This document shows, one piece after another, positions 1 through 5,190 of a DNA stretch of 6,788 nucleotides. The notes under the pieces were generated by a model that did no database searches, was not told the origin of the DNA, and was given only the letters and a program-made list of their open reading frames with translations. Position numbers and translations under genes: made by a program. This DNA is from an uncultured Clostridia bacterium (GTDB taxonomy: Bacteria; Bacillota_A; Clostridia; Christensenellales; Aristaeellaceae), in NCBI GenBank assembly GCA_947165745.1, contig CAMVBO010000096.1, positions 1 through 6,788 on the forward strand, in the 5' to 3' direction. Numbering within the stretch: the stretch's first letter is position 1; each line of letters opens with the position of its first letter.

Positions 1-1379
1 TAGCGGCAATCGCGGTGGCCATCGCGGTTGCCGTGGGTCTGTCTGTGTTTTTCGCGGCGGGGGCGCTGCTGCCGCCGGCGGAAAACGCGGCGTGGGTGCC
101 GGTGCTCATCGCGGGCGCGGCGGCTCTGGCCGCCGGGCTCGTCGCCGTGCGCCTTCTGGTGGAAAAGCTGATGGCCCCGGCCTTTGAACCGGTGGCCAAA
201 TTGAAGGACGCGGCCGTGGCCATGTCCCAGGGCGATCTGGAGATCCGCGCCGACGAGACCGCGGGCGGCGAGTTGGGCGAGCTGGGCAAGGCGGTGAACA
301 ACCTGTCCGACCAGCTGTCCCGAAACATGTACACCCTGATCGTGGAGCGTAACCGGCTGCGCAACATGCTCAACGGCCTGTCCGAGGGCATCGTGGCCAT
401 CGATCGGGAGGGCAAGATCACCCACACCAACCCGGCCATCGAAAAATTCTTCACCCGGCGCAAGCTGGCGCTGCACCTGCCCGACCCGCGGATGAAGCTG
501 ATCGACGACAAAACCGTGTGGGAGGACTTCGACGCCGTGATCACCACCGGCGAGCCCTCCACCCGCAACCTGAATTCCAAGGACATGATCCTGCGGCTGA
601 CCATCACGCCCATCGTGGACGAGATTGGCAGCATCGCCGGCGCCGTGGGCCTGTTCTCCGACATTACCCAGATGGAGCGCCTGGAAAAGACCCGGCGGGA
701 CTACGTGTCCAACGTGTCCCACGAGCTGCGCACGCCGCTGACGGCCATGCGCGCGCTGATCGAGCCTTTGAAGGAGGGCATGGTCACCGAGGAGGCCGAC
801 CGCCAGCGCTATTACGAAATCATCCTGCGGGAGATATTGCGCCTGTCCCGGCTGATCAACGACCAGCTGGAGCTGTCCCGGCTGCAGAGCGGCACCCTGG
901 CCATCCAAAAGAGTGTGATGGCCCTGGACGACGTGGTGTACGACGTATGCGACCGCTACGGCACCATTGCCGCCGAACACGGCCTGGAGTTGAAGGTGGA
1001 GACCGACTTCACCCAGTGCCCGCCGGTCTACGCCAACGCCGACCGGGTGGAGCAGATGCTGATCATCCTGGTGGACAACGCCATCAAGTACACCGAAAAG
1101 GGCTTCGTGTCCGTGTCCGCCGACTGGGACGACGAGCGCGTGGTGATCCACGTGAAGGACACCGGCATCGGCATCGAAGAGGTGGACCTGCCCTATGTGT
1201 TCGACCGGTTCTACAAGGTGGACAAGGCCCACAGCGGCAAGGGCAGCGGCCTCGGCCTGTCCATCGCCAAGGAGCTGCTCAAGCGCATGGACGAGGACAT
1301 CTGGGTCACCAGCGAAAAGGGCGAGGGGACCGAGTTCTCCTTCACCGTGCACCTGCCGAACAAGGAAAATGAGGAATGA
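1..1379 (+). CDS. Membrane sensor histidine kinase (HAMP-PAS-HisKA-HATPase), 5'-partial
   Basis: The frame is open to the left edge, so the true start is upstream; a GTG at 15 is in frame but lies inside the first membrane helix. Residue numbers count from that GTG. Two hydrophobic helices (about 1-19 and 28-49) are separated by a loop of only about 8 residues. A HAMP-like linker follows (about 46-105), then a PAS domain (about 110-220). The HisKA H-box is SHELRTPL with phospho-acceptor His236. The ATPase domain has the N-box VDNAIKY (Asn355), G1 box DTGIGI (382-387) and G2 box GKGSGLGL (408-415). All catalytic motifs are intact, so it should autophosphorylate and pass phosphate to a response regulator, probably encoded upstream but not visible. 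The order resembles PhoR/WalK/ResE kinases, but the short outer loop argues against a large extracellular sensor. The last codons and TGA lie inside a repeat element. The signal is unknown. Confidence 0.95.
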   Translation, partial: AAIAVAIAVAVGLSVFFAAGALLPPAENAAWVPVLIAGAAALAAGLVAVRLLVEKLMAPAFEPVAKLKDAAVAMSQGDLEIRADETAGGELGELGKAVNNLSDQLSRNMYTLIVERNRLRNMLNGLSEGIVAIDREGKITHTNPAIEKFFTRRKLALHLPDPRMKLIDDKTVWEDFDAVITTGEPSTRNLNSKDMILRLTITPIVDEIGSIAGAVGLFSDITQMERLEKTRRDYVSNVSHELRTPLTAMRALIEPLKEGMVTEEADRQRYYEIILREILRLSRLINDQLELSRLQSGTLAIQKSVMALDDVVYDVCDRYGTIAAEHGLELKVETDFTQCPPVYANADRVEQMLIILVDNAIKYTEKGFVSVSADWDDERVVIHVKDTGIGIEEVDLPYVFDRFYKVDKAHSGKGSGLGLSIAKELLKRMDEDIWVTSEKGEGTEFSFTVHLPNKENEE

Positions 1380-1459
1380 GGAATGGCGGTACAAATCCCT
1401 CCGGGATTTGAATTATTTGAAATCCGCAGGATTTCGACCACTATTCCTATTTCCTCATT
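1368..1459. repeat. MITE-like palindromic element with 19-nt inverted termini and two internal hairpins
   Basis: The left terminus (1368-1386, AATGAGGAATGAGGAATGG) and the reverse complement of the right terminus (1441-1459) agree at 16 of 19 positions. Inside are two small hairpins: CAAATCCC/GGGATTTG (1392-1399 and 1403-1410, loop TCC) and GAAATCC/GGATTTC (1419-1425 and 1429-1435, loop GCA). The interior is AT-rich compared with flanking genes. The left terminus covers the last codons and stop of the kinase gene. There is no room for a transposase, so this would be a non-autonomous or REP-like element. I see no clear target-site duplication. An alternative is a bidirectional terminator-like structure, but the T-tracts are poor. 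Mobility is inference; the inverted structure is directly visible. Confidence 0.7.
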
Positions 1460-1493
1460 ATTATTGATTATCATCGTTAAAAGAGGTTAGCCT

Positions 1494-2762
1494 ATGTCCC
1501 GACGTTCATTCCATCGCCGACGCCGCGCCCAGGGCGGCTGTCTTTCGTTTGCCATCGGCCTGCTGGTCGTGGCGGCGCTGGCGCTGGTTGCGGCGATCTT
1601 CATAACCCGGCGCATGGAGGCCAACCGGCCCGCACCCCGGCCCAGCGCCACGCCCGGCATGGAGGTCACCGCCGAGGCGACCCCCGGCTTTGGGCTTGAA
1701 ATGGTGCTCACGGCGGACAGCTTTCAGGAGGAGGGCAAGCAGATTCCCGTGCTGACGCCCTCGCCCACCCCCACGCCGGAGCCGACCCCTTCCCCCGAGC
1801 CCACCTTCAACCCGGACGAGCCCTTCGCGCTGGTGCGGCCCCAGAGCATCGGCGAGGGTTTCCTGCCGGTGTTCAACAAGGCCAACACCCGGGAAAAGCG
1901 CATCGCCATCACCGTGGACGAGTGCACCGGCGCGGCCATCACCACGGAGTTCGCGAAGATGGCCTACAGGCACGGCGCGAAGCTGACGCTGTTCCCCAGC
2001 GGGGAAAACGCGCTGCTGCAGGACATGGGCGACGTGCTGAAAACCTGCCTGTACACCCTGGGCTATGAGATTGAGAACCGCTGCTTCAGCGGCGCGGCCA
2101 AGCTGTATCAGATGAACGACGCCATGATGGCGGCGGAGATCTGGAAGCAGGAGATCGCCGTGAGCTATGTGGTGGGCGAGCGCTATCACCCCCACTTCCT
2201 GCGGCTTTACGGCGGCGACGGCGAAAACGACGGCCGCACCCACGCCTATCTGATCCAGCAGGGCTACAAGGGCATCGCCCACTGGACCTTCAACGGCGGC
2301 ACCATGGCCGAAGGCAAGATCGGCGGCAACCTGGCCCCCGGCAACATCTACTATTTTAAGACCACCAAGAACGACCTTCGCATGATGGAGCTGTTGATGG
2401 AAGAGGCGAAGGCCCAGGGCTACAGTATGGTGACGATGAACGAGCTGTTCGGCTACGAGGAAAACGCCTACGAGGACAACGTGAACGTGATGGCCGAGCA
2501 GATGCCGGAGCTGAAGAACCGGGACGTTCCCTACTACTTTATGAAGACCGGTGACTGCACCTGGGCCACCAATGTGCTGCAGCGCAGGCTGATCGAGCTG
2601 GGCTACCTGTCCGAGGGCAACGCCGACGGCGTGTTCGGCAGCACGACCGCCGCCGCCCTCAGCGCCTTCCAGGCCAAGCTGGGCCTGGCCGCCACCGGCG
2701 CCGCCGACATCATCACCCAGGAGAAGCTCTACGCCGACGACGCGCCGACGGTGGATGAGTAG
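1494..2762 (+). CDS. Membrane-anchored NodB-fold (polysaccharide deacetylase-like) protein with PG-binding domain; probable pseudoenzyme
   Basis: 422 residues, with an AGAGG ribosome binding site at 1482-1486, 7 nt before the ATG. A basic N-terminus (RRRR) precedes one membrane helix (about 17-37), which should anchor it facing outward. A Pro/Thr/Ser-rich spacer (about 41-110) follows, then a NodB-like domain (about 118-300) and a C-terminal peptidoglycan-binding-1 type domain (about 352-415, with LQRRLIELGYL and DGVFG...AFQ). The deacetylase motifs are eroded: the Asp-Asp pair is D142-E143, the metal-binding HxxxH site is R196...G200, the RPxxG motif is R237-L238, and the late catalytic His is K289. 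The downstream paralogue at 5191-6507 keeps D-D, H...H, R-P and His at these places. A metal-dependent deacetylase reaction therefore looks unlikely; a wall-binding or regulatory role is inferred. It ends at an intrinsic terminator. Confidence 0.92.
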   Translation: MSRRSFHRRRRAQGGCLSFAIGLLVVAALALVAAIFITRRMEANRPAPRPSATPGMEVTAEATPGFGLEMVLTADSFQEEGKQIPVLTPSPTPTPEPTPSPEPTFNPDEPFALVRPQSIGEGFLPVFNKANTREKRIAITVDECTGAAITTEFAKMAYRHGAKLTLFPSGENALLQDMGDVLKTCLYTLGYEIENRCFSGAAKLYQMNDAMMAAEIWKQEIAVSYVVGERYHPHFLRLYGGDGENDGRTHAYLIQQGYKGIAHWTFNGGTMAEGKIGGNLAPGNIYYFKTTKNDLRMMELLMEEAKAQGYSMVTMNELFGYEENAYEDNVNVMAEQMPELKNRDVPYYFMKTGDCTWATNVLQRRLIELGYLSEGNADGVFGSTTAAALSAFQAKLGLAATGAADIITQEKLYADDAPTVDE

Positions 2763-2773
2763 AAGCGGACATG

Positions 2774-2804
2774 GGGGCTGTCTCAACAGGAGACAGCTCC
2801 TTTT
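2774..2804 (+). terminator. Intrinsic terminator after the degenerate deacetylase-like gene
   Basis: An 11-bp stem, GGGGCTGTCTC (2774-2784) with GAGACAGCTCC (2790-2800), has one G-U pair and an AACAG loop. TTTT follows directly at 2801-2804. It starts 11 nt after the stop codon of the gene ending at 2762, the classical rho-independent arrangement. Confidence 0.88.
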
Positions 2805-2819
2805 GTATGGCCAGGATGC

Positions 2820-2904
2820 CATGCCGCCGAAAAACCGTTCTTCGGTTCCTTTCTCGAAACTGTTTCGGGAAAGGACCCGGAGAACGTATCTTTTTGGCGG
2901 CCTG
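2820..2904. repeat. Long intergenic palindrome (about 85 nt hairpin)
   Basis: The core is a 24-nt arm (2836-2859) facing a 24-nt arm (2863-2886) across a 3-nt loop CTG. There are 21 Watson-Crick pairs, two G-U pairs and one mismatch. A lower stem continues with AAAAA/TTTTT (2830-2834 with 2891-2895) and GCCGCC/GGCGGC (2823-2828 with 2896-2901), plus an outer CA/TG pair. It sits after a terminator and before the LacI promoter, so neither gene needs it for termination. It could be an interspersed palindromic repeat or a processed structured RNA. No coding function is apparent. Confidence 0.8.
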
Positions 2905-2960
2905 CGTCGCTGTTCAGTGAAGCTTCGCGTTCGGCACCCTGCGCAAAAAGCAATTCCCCC

Positions 2961-2989
2961 TTGCAATTTCCGGGAATATCCGCTATACT
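2961..2989 (+). promoter_or_regulatory. SigA-type promoter of the LacI-family gene
   Basis: The -35 box TTGCAA (2961-2966) and -10 box TATACT (2984-2989) are separated by exactly 17 nt. The expected transcription start is near 2996, giving a leader of about 38 nt that contains the AGGAGG site. The spacer resembles that of the promoter at 5054-5082. Confidence 0.8.
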
Positions 2990-3020
2990 CAGTAGGACGA
3001 AACCGTTTTAGATTCCCGCG

Positions 3021-3026
3021 AGGAGG
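3021..3026 (+). promoter_or_regulatory. Ribosome binding site fixing the LacI-family start
   Basis: A perfect AGGAGG lies 7 nt before the ATG at 3034. It decides against the longer in-frame opening that begins at 2755, which would lie upstream of the promoter. Confidence 0.9.
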
Positions 3027-3033
3027 TTATCCC

Positions 3034-4056
3034 ATGTCCGTCACCATCAAGGATGTCGCGCGCTGCTGCGGCCTTTCCATATCCACCGTCAGCAAGGTCT
3101 TCAACGGCTATCCCGACATCAGCGAGGCCACGCGCCGCCAGGTGATGGACGCGGCCCGGGAGATCGGCTATCGCCCCAACGCCCTGGCCCGGGCGTTGAA
3201 GACGAACCGCAGCTACAACCTGGGCGTGCTGTTCGTGGACGACAACATCAGCGGTCTGACCCACCCGTTCTTTGCAGCGGTGCTCAACGCCTTCAAGGCC
3301 GAATCCGAGCGCCAGGGCTATGACATCACCTTCATCAACCACAACATCGGCACCATGGAAATGACCTACCTGGAGCACTGCCGCTATCGCAACGTGGACG
3401 GCGTGTGCCTGGCCTGCGTGGATTTCTATTCCCGGGAGGTGGCCGAGCTGGTGGAGAGCGGCATCCCCTGCGTCACCATCGACCACATGTTTCCCAACCA
3501 CCCCTCCATCATTTCCGACAACCTGAACGGCATCCACATGCTGGTGGACCGGGCCGTGGCGCTGGGACACCGGCGCATCGCCTATATCCACGGCCAGCGC
3601 AACTCCCTGGTCACCGAAAACCGCATTCGGGGCTTCAAGCGGGCCATGGAGTATCACGCCCTGGCCATACCGGAGGGCTATGTGCGCCAGGGCCGCTATG
3701 ACGACCCGGAGAGCATGAGGCCCCACATCGAGGCGCTGGTCAACCGGCCGGACCGGCCCACCTGCCTGCTGCTGCCCGACGATGCGGCCTACATCGGCAC
3801 ACTGGAGACCCTGCGGGAGATGGGCCTGCGGGTGCCCGAGGACATCTCCGTGGCCGGATATGACGGTGTGAGCGCCATGCAGGCGATCCGTCCCCGGCTC
3901 GCCACCGTGCGCCAGGACAGCGACGCCATGGGTCGCGAAGCCGCTAAGCGGCTGATCGACCACATCGTCCACCCCGCCTCCGCCAGCTGCGATCCCGTGC
4001 TCATCCCGTCCGAAATCATGGAAGGGGAATCGTTGGGAAGAAGCGCCTTGGTTTGA
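3034..4056 (+). CDS. LacI/GalR-family transcriptional regulator
   Basis: 340 residues, the usual family length. The N-terminal helix-turn-helix is TIKDVARCCGLSISTVSKVFNG (4-25 in outline), with the DVA...STVS signature. The hinge helix is at about 48-57 (PNALARALKT). A periplasmic-binding-protein-like effector domain follows (about 61-335), with the typical late motifs VPEDISVAGYDG and MGREAA. It should bind an operator as a dimer and respond to a small molecule, often a sugar; no sugar transporter or catabolic gene is in view, so ligand and targets are unknown. It has its own promoter and ribosome binding site, and is bounded by a hairpin containing its stop codon. Candidate targets are itself, the surface protein downstream, or the gene at 5191. 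The family call is firm; the regulon is not. Confidence 0.95.
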   Translation: MSVTIKDVARCCGLSISTVSKVFNGYPDISEATRRQVMDAAREIGYRPNALARALKTNRSYNLGVLFVDDNISGLTHPFFAAVLNAFKAESERQGYDITFINHNIGTMEMTYLEHCRYRNVDGVCLACVDFYSREVAELVESGIPCVTIDHMFPNHPSIISDNLNGIHMLVDRAVALGHRRIAYIHGQRNSLVTENRIRGFKRAMEYHALAIPEGYVRQGRYDDPESMRPHIEALVNRPDRPTCLLLPDDAAYIGTLETLREMGLRVPEDISVAGYDGVSAMQAIRPRLATVRQDSDAMGREAAKRLIDHIVHPASASCDPVLIPSEIMEGESLGRSALV

Positions 4057-4070
4057 CCAGGGCGCTTTCA
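4041..4070 (+). terminator. Terminator-like hairpin overlapping the LacI-family stop codon
   Basis: AAGCGCCTTGGT (4041-4052) pairs with ACCAGGGCGCTT (4056-4067) over 12 bp with one G-U pair; the loop is TTG. The stop codon TGA is 4054-4056, in the loop. The following T-run is short (TTT, then CATATA), so termination may be partial. Confidence 0.65.
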
Positions 4071-4074
4071 TATA

Positions 4075-4103
4075 GCACCCTTTCCCGGCGTTTCGCGTAT
4101 GAT
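4075..4103 (+). promoter_or_regulatory. Possible promoter of the BclA-like gene
   Basis: TATGAT at 4098-4103 fits a -10 box. The -35 position 17 nt upstream (4075-4080, GCACCC) is poor for SigA. The stretch CGTATGATA (4096-4104) also matches five of six informative positions of the SigK -10 consensus CATANNNTA, with AC at 4077-4078. A sporulation promoter would suit a spore-surface protein, but the match is weak. Confidence 0.35.
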
Positions 4104-4118
4104 ACGGCGAACCCCATG

Positions 4119-4125
4119 AAAGGAG
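4119..4125 (+). promoter_or_regulatory. Ribosome binding site of the BclA-like gene
   Basis: AAAGGAG lies 9 nt before the ATG at 4135. It favours that ATG over the in-frame TTG at 4126, which would abut the site with no spacing. Confidence 0.8.
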
Positions 4126-4134
4126 TTGCTGTCA

Positions 4135-4734
4135 ATGGCAAACAACAATCGCTGCGGCTGCGGATCGCGCCGCAATAACAATAACGGCTATGGCTGCCTG
4201 AACAGTGTGGGCGGCCGGTATCGCTGGGACGATTACCCCTACTATCCCGGGCCCTGCCCGGACGTGAACGGCTGCTACGACAACGACGAGGAGGAGGACG
4301 ACCGCCGCTGCCGCCGCCGCTGCCGCCGCCGGGGGCGCTGCGACTTCGGCCTGTTCATGGCCATGCTGCCCATGGCGGTGACCGCCAACGGCATCATTCC
4401 CCTGAGCAACAACAACTGCCTGATCGACAACGGCTTTCCGGTGAACAGCGGCCTGATTACCATTGAGGAAAGCGGCACCTACCTGGCCACCTACAACGTG
4501 CGCGTGCCCGAGGGCGCGGCCCTGGATTCCACCATCACCCTGAACGTGAACGATGCCAGCCAGTCCTCCGCCATAGCCGTGGCCGGCGGCACGGCGCCCG
4601 CGTCCACCTCGGCCCAGGCCATCTTCGAGGTGAACGACTACGCCACCGTCACCCTGCGGTCCTCCGAGGCCATCAACATCACCGAGACCTCGGCCCAGCC
4701 GCTGTTCACGCTGTCGCTGGTCAAGCTGAACTGA
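4135..4734 (+). CDS. BclA-C-like surface protein with Cys/Arg/Asn-rich head
   Basis: 199 residues, starting at the ATG 9 nt after AAAGGAG. The first 70 residues are low-complexity: Asn runs, eight Cys (7, 9, 21, 41, 47, 59, 63, 69), a Tyr/Pro-rich patch (about 34-42), an acidic block (49-56), then a block of Arg and Cys (57-69). From about residue 71 (FGLFMAMLPMAVTANGIIPL) to the end (LSLVKLN) it resembles the C-terminal jelly-roll domain of BclA-type exosporium and clostridial collagen-like proteins: a small first strand, SGLITIEESGTYLATYNV, then alternating Ser/Thr/Val beta strands. In those proteins this domain usually follows Gly-X-Y repeats, which are absent here. I see no signal peptide or sorting motif, consistent with assembly on a spore from the mother cell, but this is inference. 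Assignment rests on recalled sequence pattern, not on a search. Confidence 0.75.
   Translation: MANNNRCGCGSRRNNNNGYGCLNSVGGRYRWDDYPYYPGPCPDVNGCYDNDEEEDDRRCRRRCRRRGRCDFGLFMAMLPMAVTANGIIPLSNNNCLIDNGFPVNSGLITIEESGTYLATYNVRVPEGAALDSTITLNVNDASQSSAIAVAGGTAPASTSAQAIFEVNDYATVTLRSSEAINITETSAQPLFTLSLVKLN
4303..4341 (+). repeat. 12-nt tandem repeat encoding the Arg-Cys block
   Basis: CGCCGCTGCCGC occurs twice in exact tandem (4303-4314 and 4315-4326), followed by a decayed copy to about 4341. It encodes R-R-C-R units (residues 57-69) and is the kind of array that can change length by slippage. Confidence 0.8.
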
Positions 4735-4814
4735 CGCATAATAAACCCGAGGGGCGGCGGTTTGTCTGTTGGCGATGGTATGTCGCCGAATCCAGGGGCT
4801 TTAAGAACCCTATC

Positions 4815-4999
4815 CCCCGCTGCGCGGGTACTTCCCCACTTCGGTGGGGAAGCTTTTGGTTTGCTTAGAGCGTGTTTCTAAATTCCCCAAGATGCATTTT
4901 CGGCGCCTTGAACTGCATTTCTGCGTTGGTTTCCCTTGTCTTAGCGTTAGGAGGCTGTCTCTGCCTCCCTGCCGCAGCGGGGAGGTGGCCCGAAGGGCC
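4815..4999. repeat. Palindrome cluster bracketed by an inverted 10-mer
   Basis: CCCCGCTGCG (4815-4824) recurs inverted as CGCAGCGGGG (4973-4982). The right part contains GGAGGC/GCCTCC (4950-4955 with 4963-4968), an overlapping alternative CCTCCCTGC/GCGGGGAGG (4964-4972 with 4977-4985), and GGCCC-GAA-GGGCC (4987-4999). Both ends are GC-rich palindromes around an AT-richer middle, which suggests a mobile or interspersed repeat unit; repetition elsewhere in the genome cannot be seen here. Confidence 0.5.
4831..4856 (+). terminator. UUCG-capped terminator-like hairpin downstream of the BclA-like gene
   Basis: CTTCCCCAC (4831-4839) pairs perfectly with GTGGGGAAG (4844-4852) across a TTCG tetraloop, and CTTTT follows. 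It is the best intrinsic-terminator candidate for the gene ending at 4734, about 97 nt downstream, though it may instead belong to the surrounding repeat. Confidence 0.55.
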
Positions 5000-5053
5000 G
5001 GTGGGGCGCCTGTCATGTCCTTTATGGAGCAAATGCCGCCGCGCCCCATTTCA

Positions 5054-5082
5054 TTGACTTTTACGGGGTATTCTGATATACT
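5054..5082 (+). promoter_or_regulatory. Strong SigA-type promoter of the deacetylase-dUTPase operon
   Basis: The -35 box TTGACT (5054-5059), a 17-nt spacer and the -10 box TATACT (5077-5082) form a near-ideal promoter, with TG at 5074-5075 as an extended -10. The predicted start is near 5089, which leaves a leader of about 100 nt before the ATG at 5191. Confidence 0.85.
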
Positions 5083-5123
5083 TTATGCATCATATGTGGA
5101 AGTATGCCCATCGCCCGAAGACG

Positions 5124-5162
5124 ATCGCGGCGGGGGCGCGTTCCCGGAGCCGATTGTTTTTT
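5124..5162 (+). promoter_or_regulatory. Possible leader terminator/attenuator
   Basis: A GC-rich imperfect stem (ATC..GGC, 5124-5131, with GCCGAT, 5149-5154, then GGG/CCC inside at 5134-5136 and 5143-5145) is followed by TTGTTTTTT ending at 5162. It lies between the promoter and the start codon. The stem has bulges and an internal loop, so it is a candidate only. Confidence 0.35.
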
Positions 5163-5176
5163 GTCGCACAGGCACC

Positions 5177-5183
5177 AAGGGGG
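5177..5183 (+). promoter_or_regulatory. Ribosome binding site fixing the start at 5191
   Basis: AAGGGGG lies 7 nt before the ATG at 5191. The in-frame ATG at 5104 is only about 15 nt from the predicted transcription start and has only a GGAAG abutting it, so 5191 is preferred. Confidence 0.8.
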
Positions 5184-5190
5184 TTTCAAT

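Larger units (their letters stand above)
4735..5053. other. Non-coding, hairpin-rich intergenic region
   Basis: No supportable gene is present in these 319 nt. The region holds, in order: a weak AAACC/GGTTT pairing (4743-4763), a TTGGCGA/TCGCCGA hairpin (about 4769-4789), a CCCGC/GCGGG hairpin (4816-4828), a 9-bp UUCG hairpin (4831-4852), a less structured stretch (about 4857-4948), and a right-hand hairpin cluster (4950-4999). The open frames crossing it have no ribosome binding site and read through the palindromes. It looks like a terminator followed by an interspersed-repeat-like segment. Confidence 0.6.

Noticed and set aside
518..1372. Second + strand frame of 284 codons inside the kinase gene
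   Set aside because: Arg/Pro/His-rich out-of-frame shadow of a gene with every kinase motif in the correct frame.
1360..1466. Target-site duplication flanking the 92-nt inverted-repeat element
   Set aside because: Flanks do not show a convincing direct repeat, so transposition cannot be asserted from this copy.
1464..1474. Possible promoter boxes (TTGATT, TATCAT) just before the gene at 1494
   Set aside because: No acceptable -35/-10 pair at correct spacing; a start there would leave almost no leader.
1506..2966. 486-codon open frame on the minus strand opposite the degenerate deacetylase-like gene
   Set aside because: It is a GC-rich shadow with Gly/Val/His/Gln-rich composition and no recognisable domain; the + strand has two recognised domains, a ribosome binding site and a terminator.
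2755..3033. N-terminal extension of the LacI-family frame
   Set aside because: It would cross the terminator, the long palindrome and the promoter. The helix-turn-helix begins right after the ATG at 3034, which has a perfect AGGAGG.
2989..4071. 360-codon minus-strand open frame opposite the LacI-family gene
   Set aside because: Complementary shadow of a clear LacI-family protein; no initiation signal or domain.
4126..4134. TTG start for the BclA-like gene
   Set aside because: It directly abuts the AAAGGAG site; the ATG at 4135 has proper 9-nt spacing.
4810..5049. 79-codon minus-strand open frame in the intergenic region
   Set aside because: It is made of the palindromic segments and looks like a typical spurious translation of repeat DNA.
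5104..5190. Earlier in-frame ATG for the second deacetylase-like gene
   Set aside because: It has no properly spaced ribosome binding site, is about 15 nt from the predicted transcription start, and adds Arg-rich residues with no counterpart in the paralogue.
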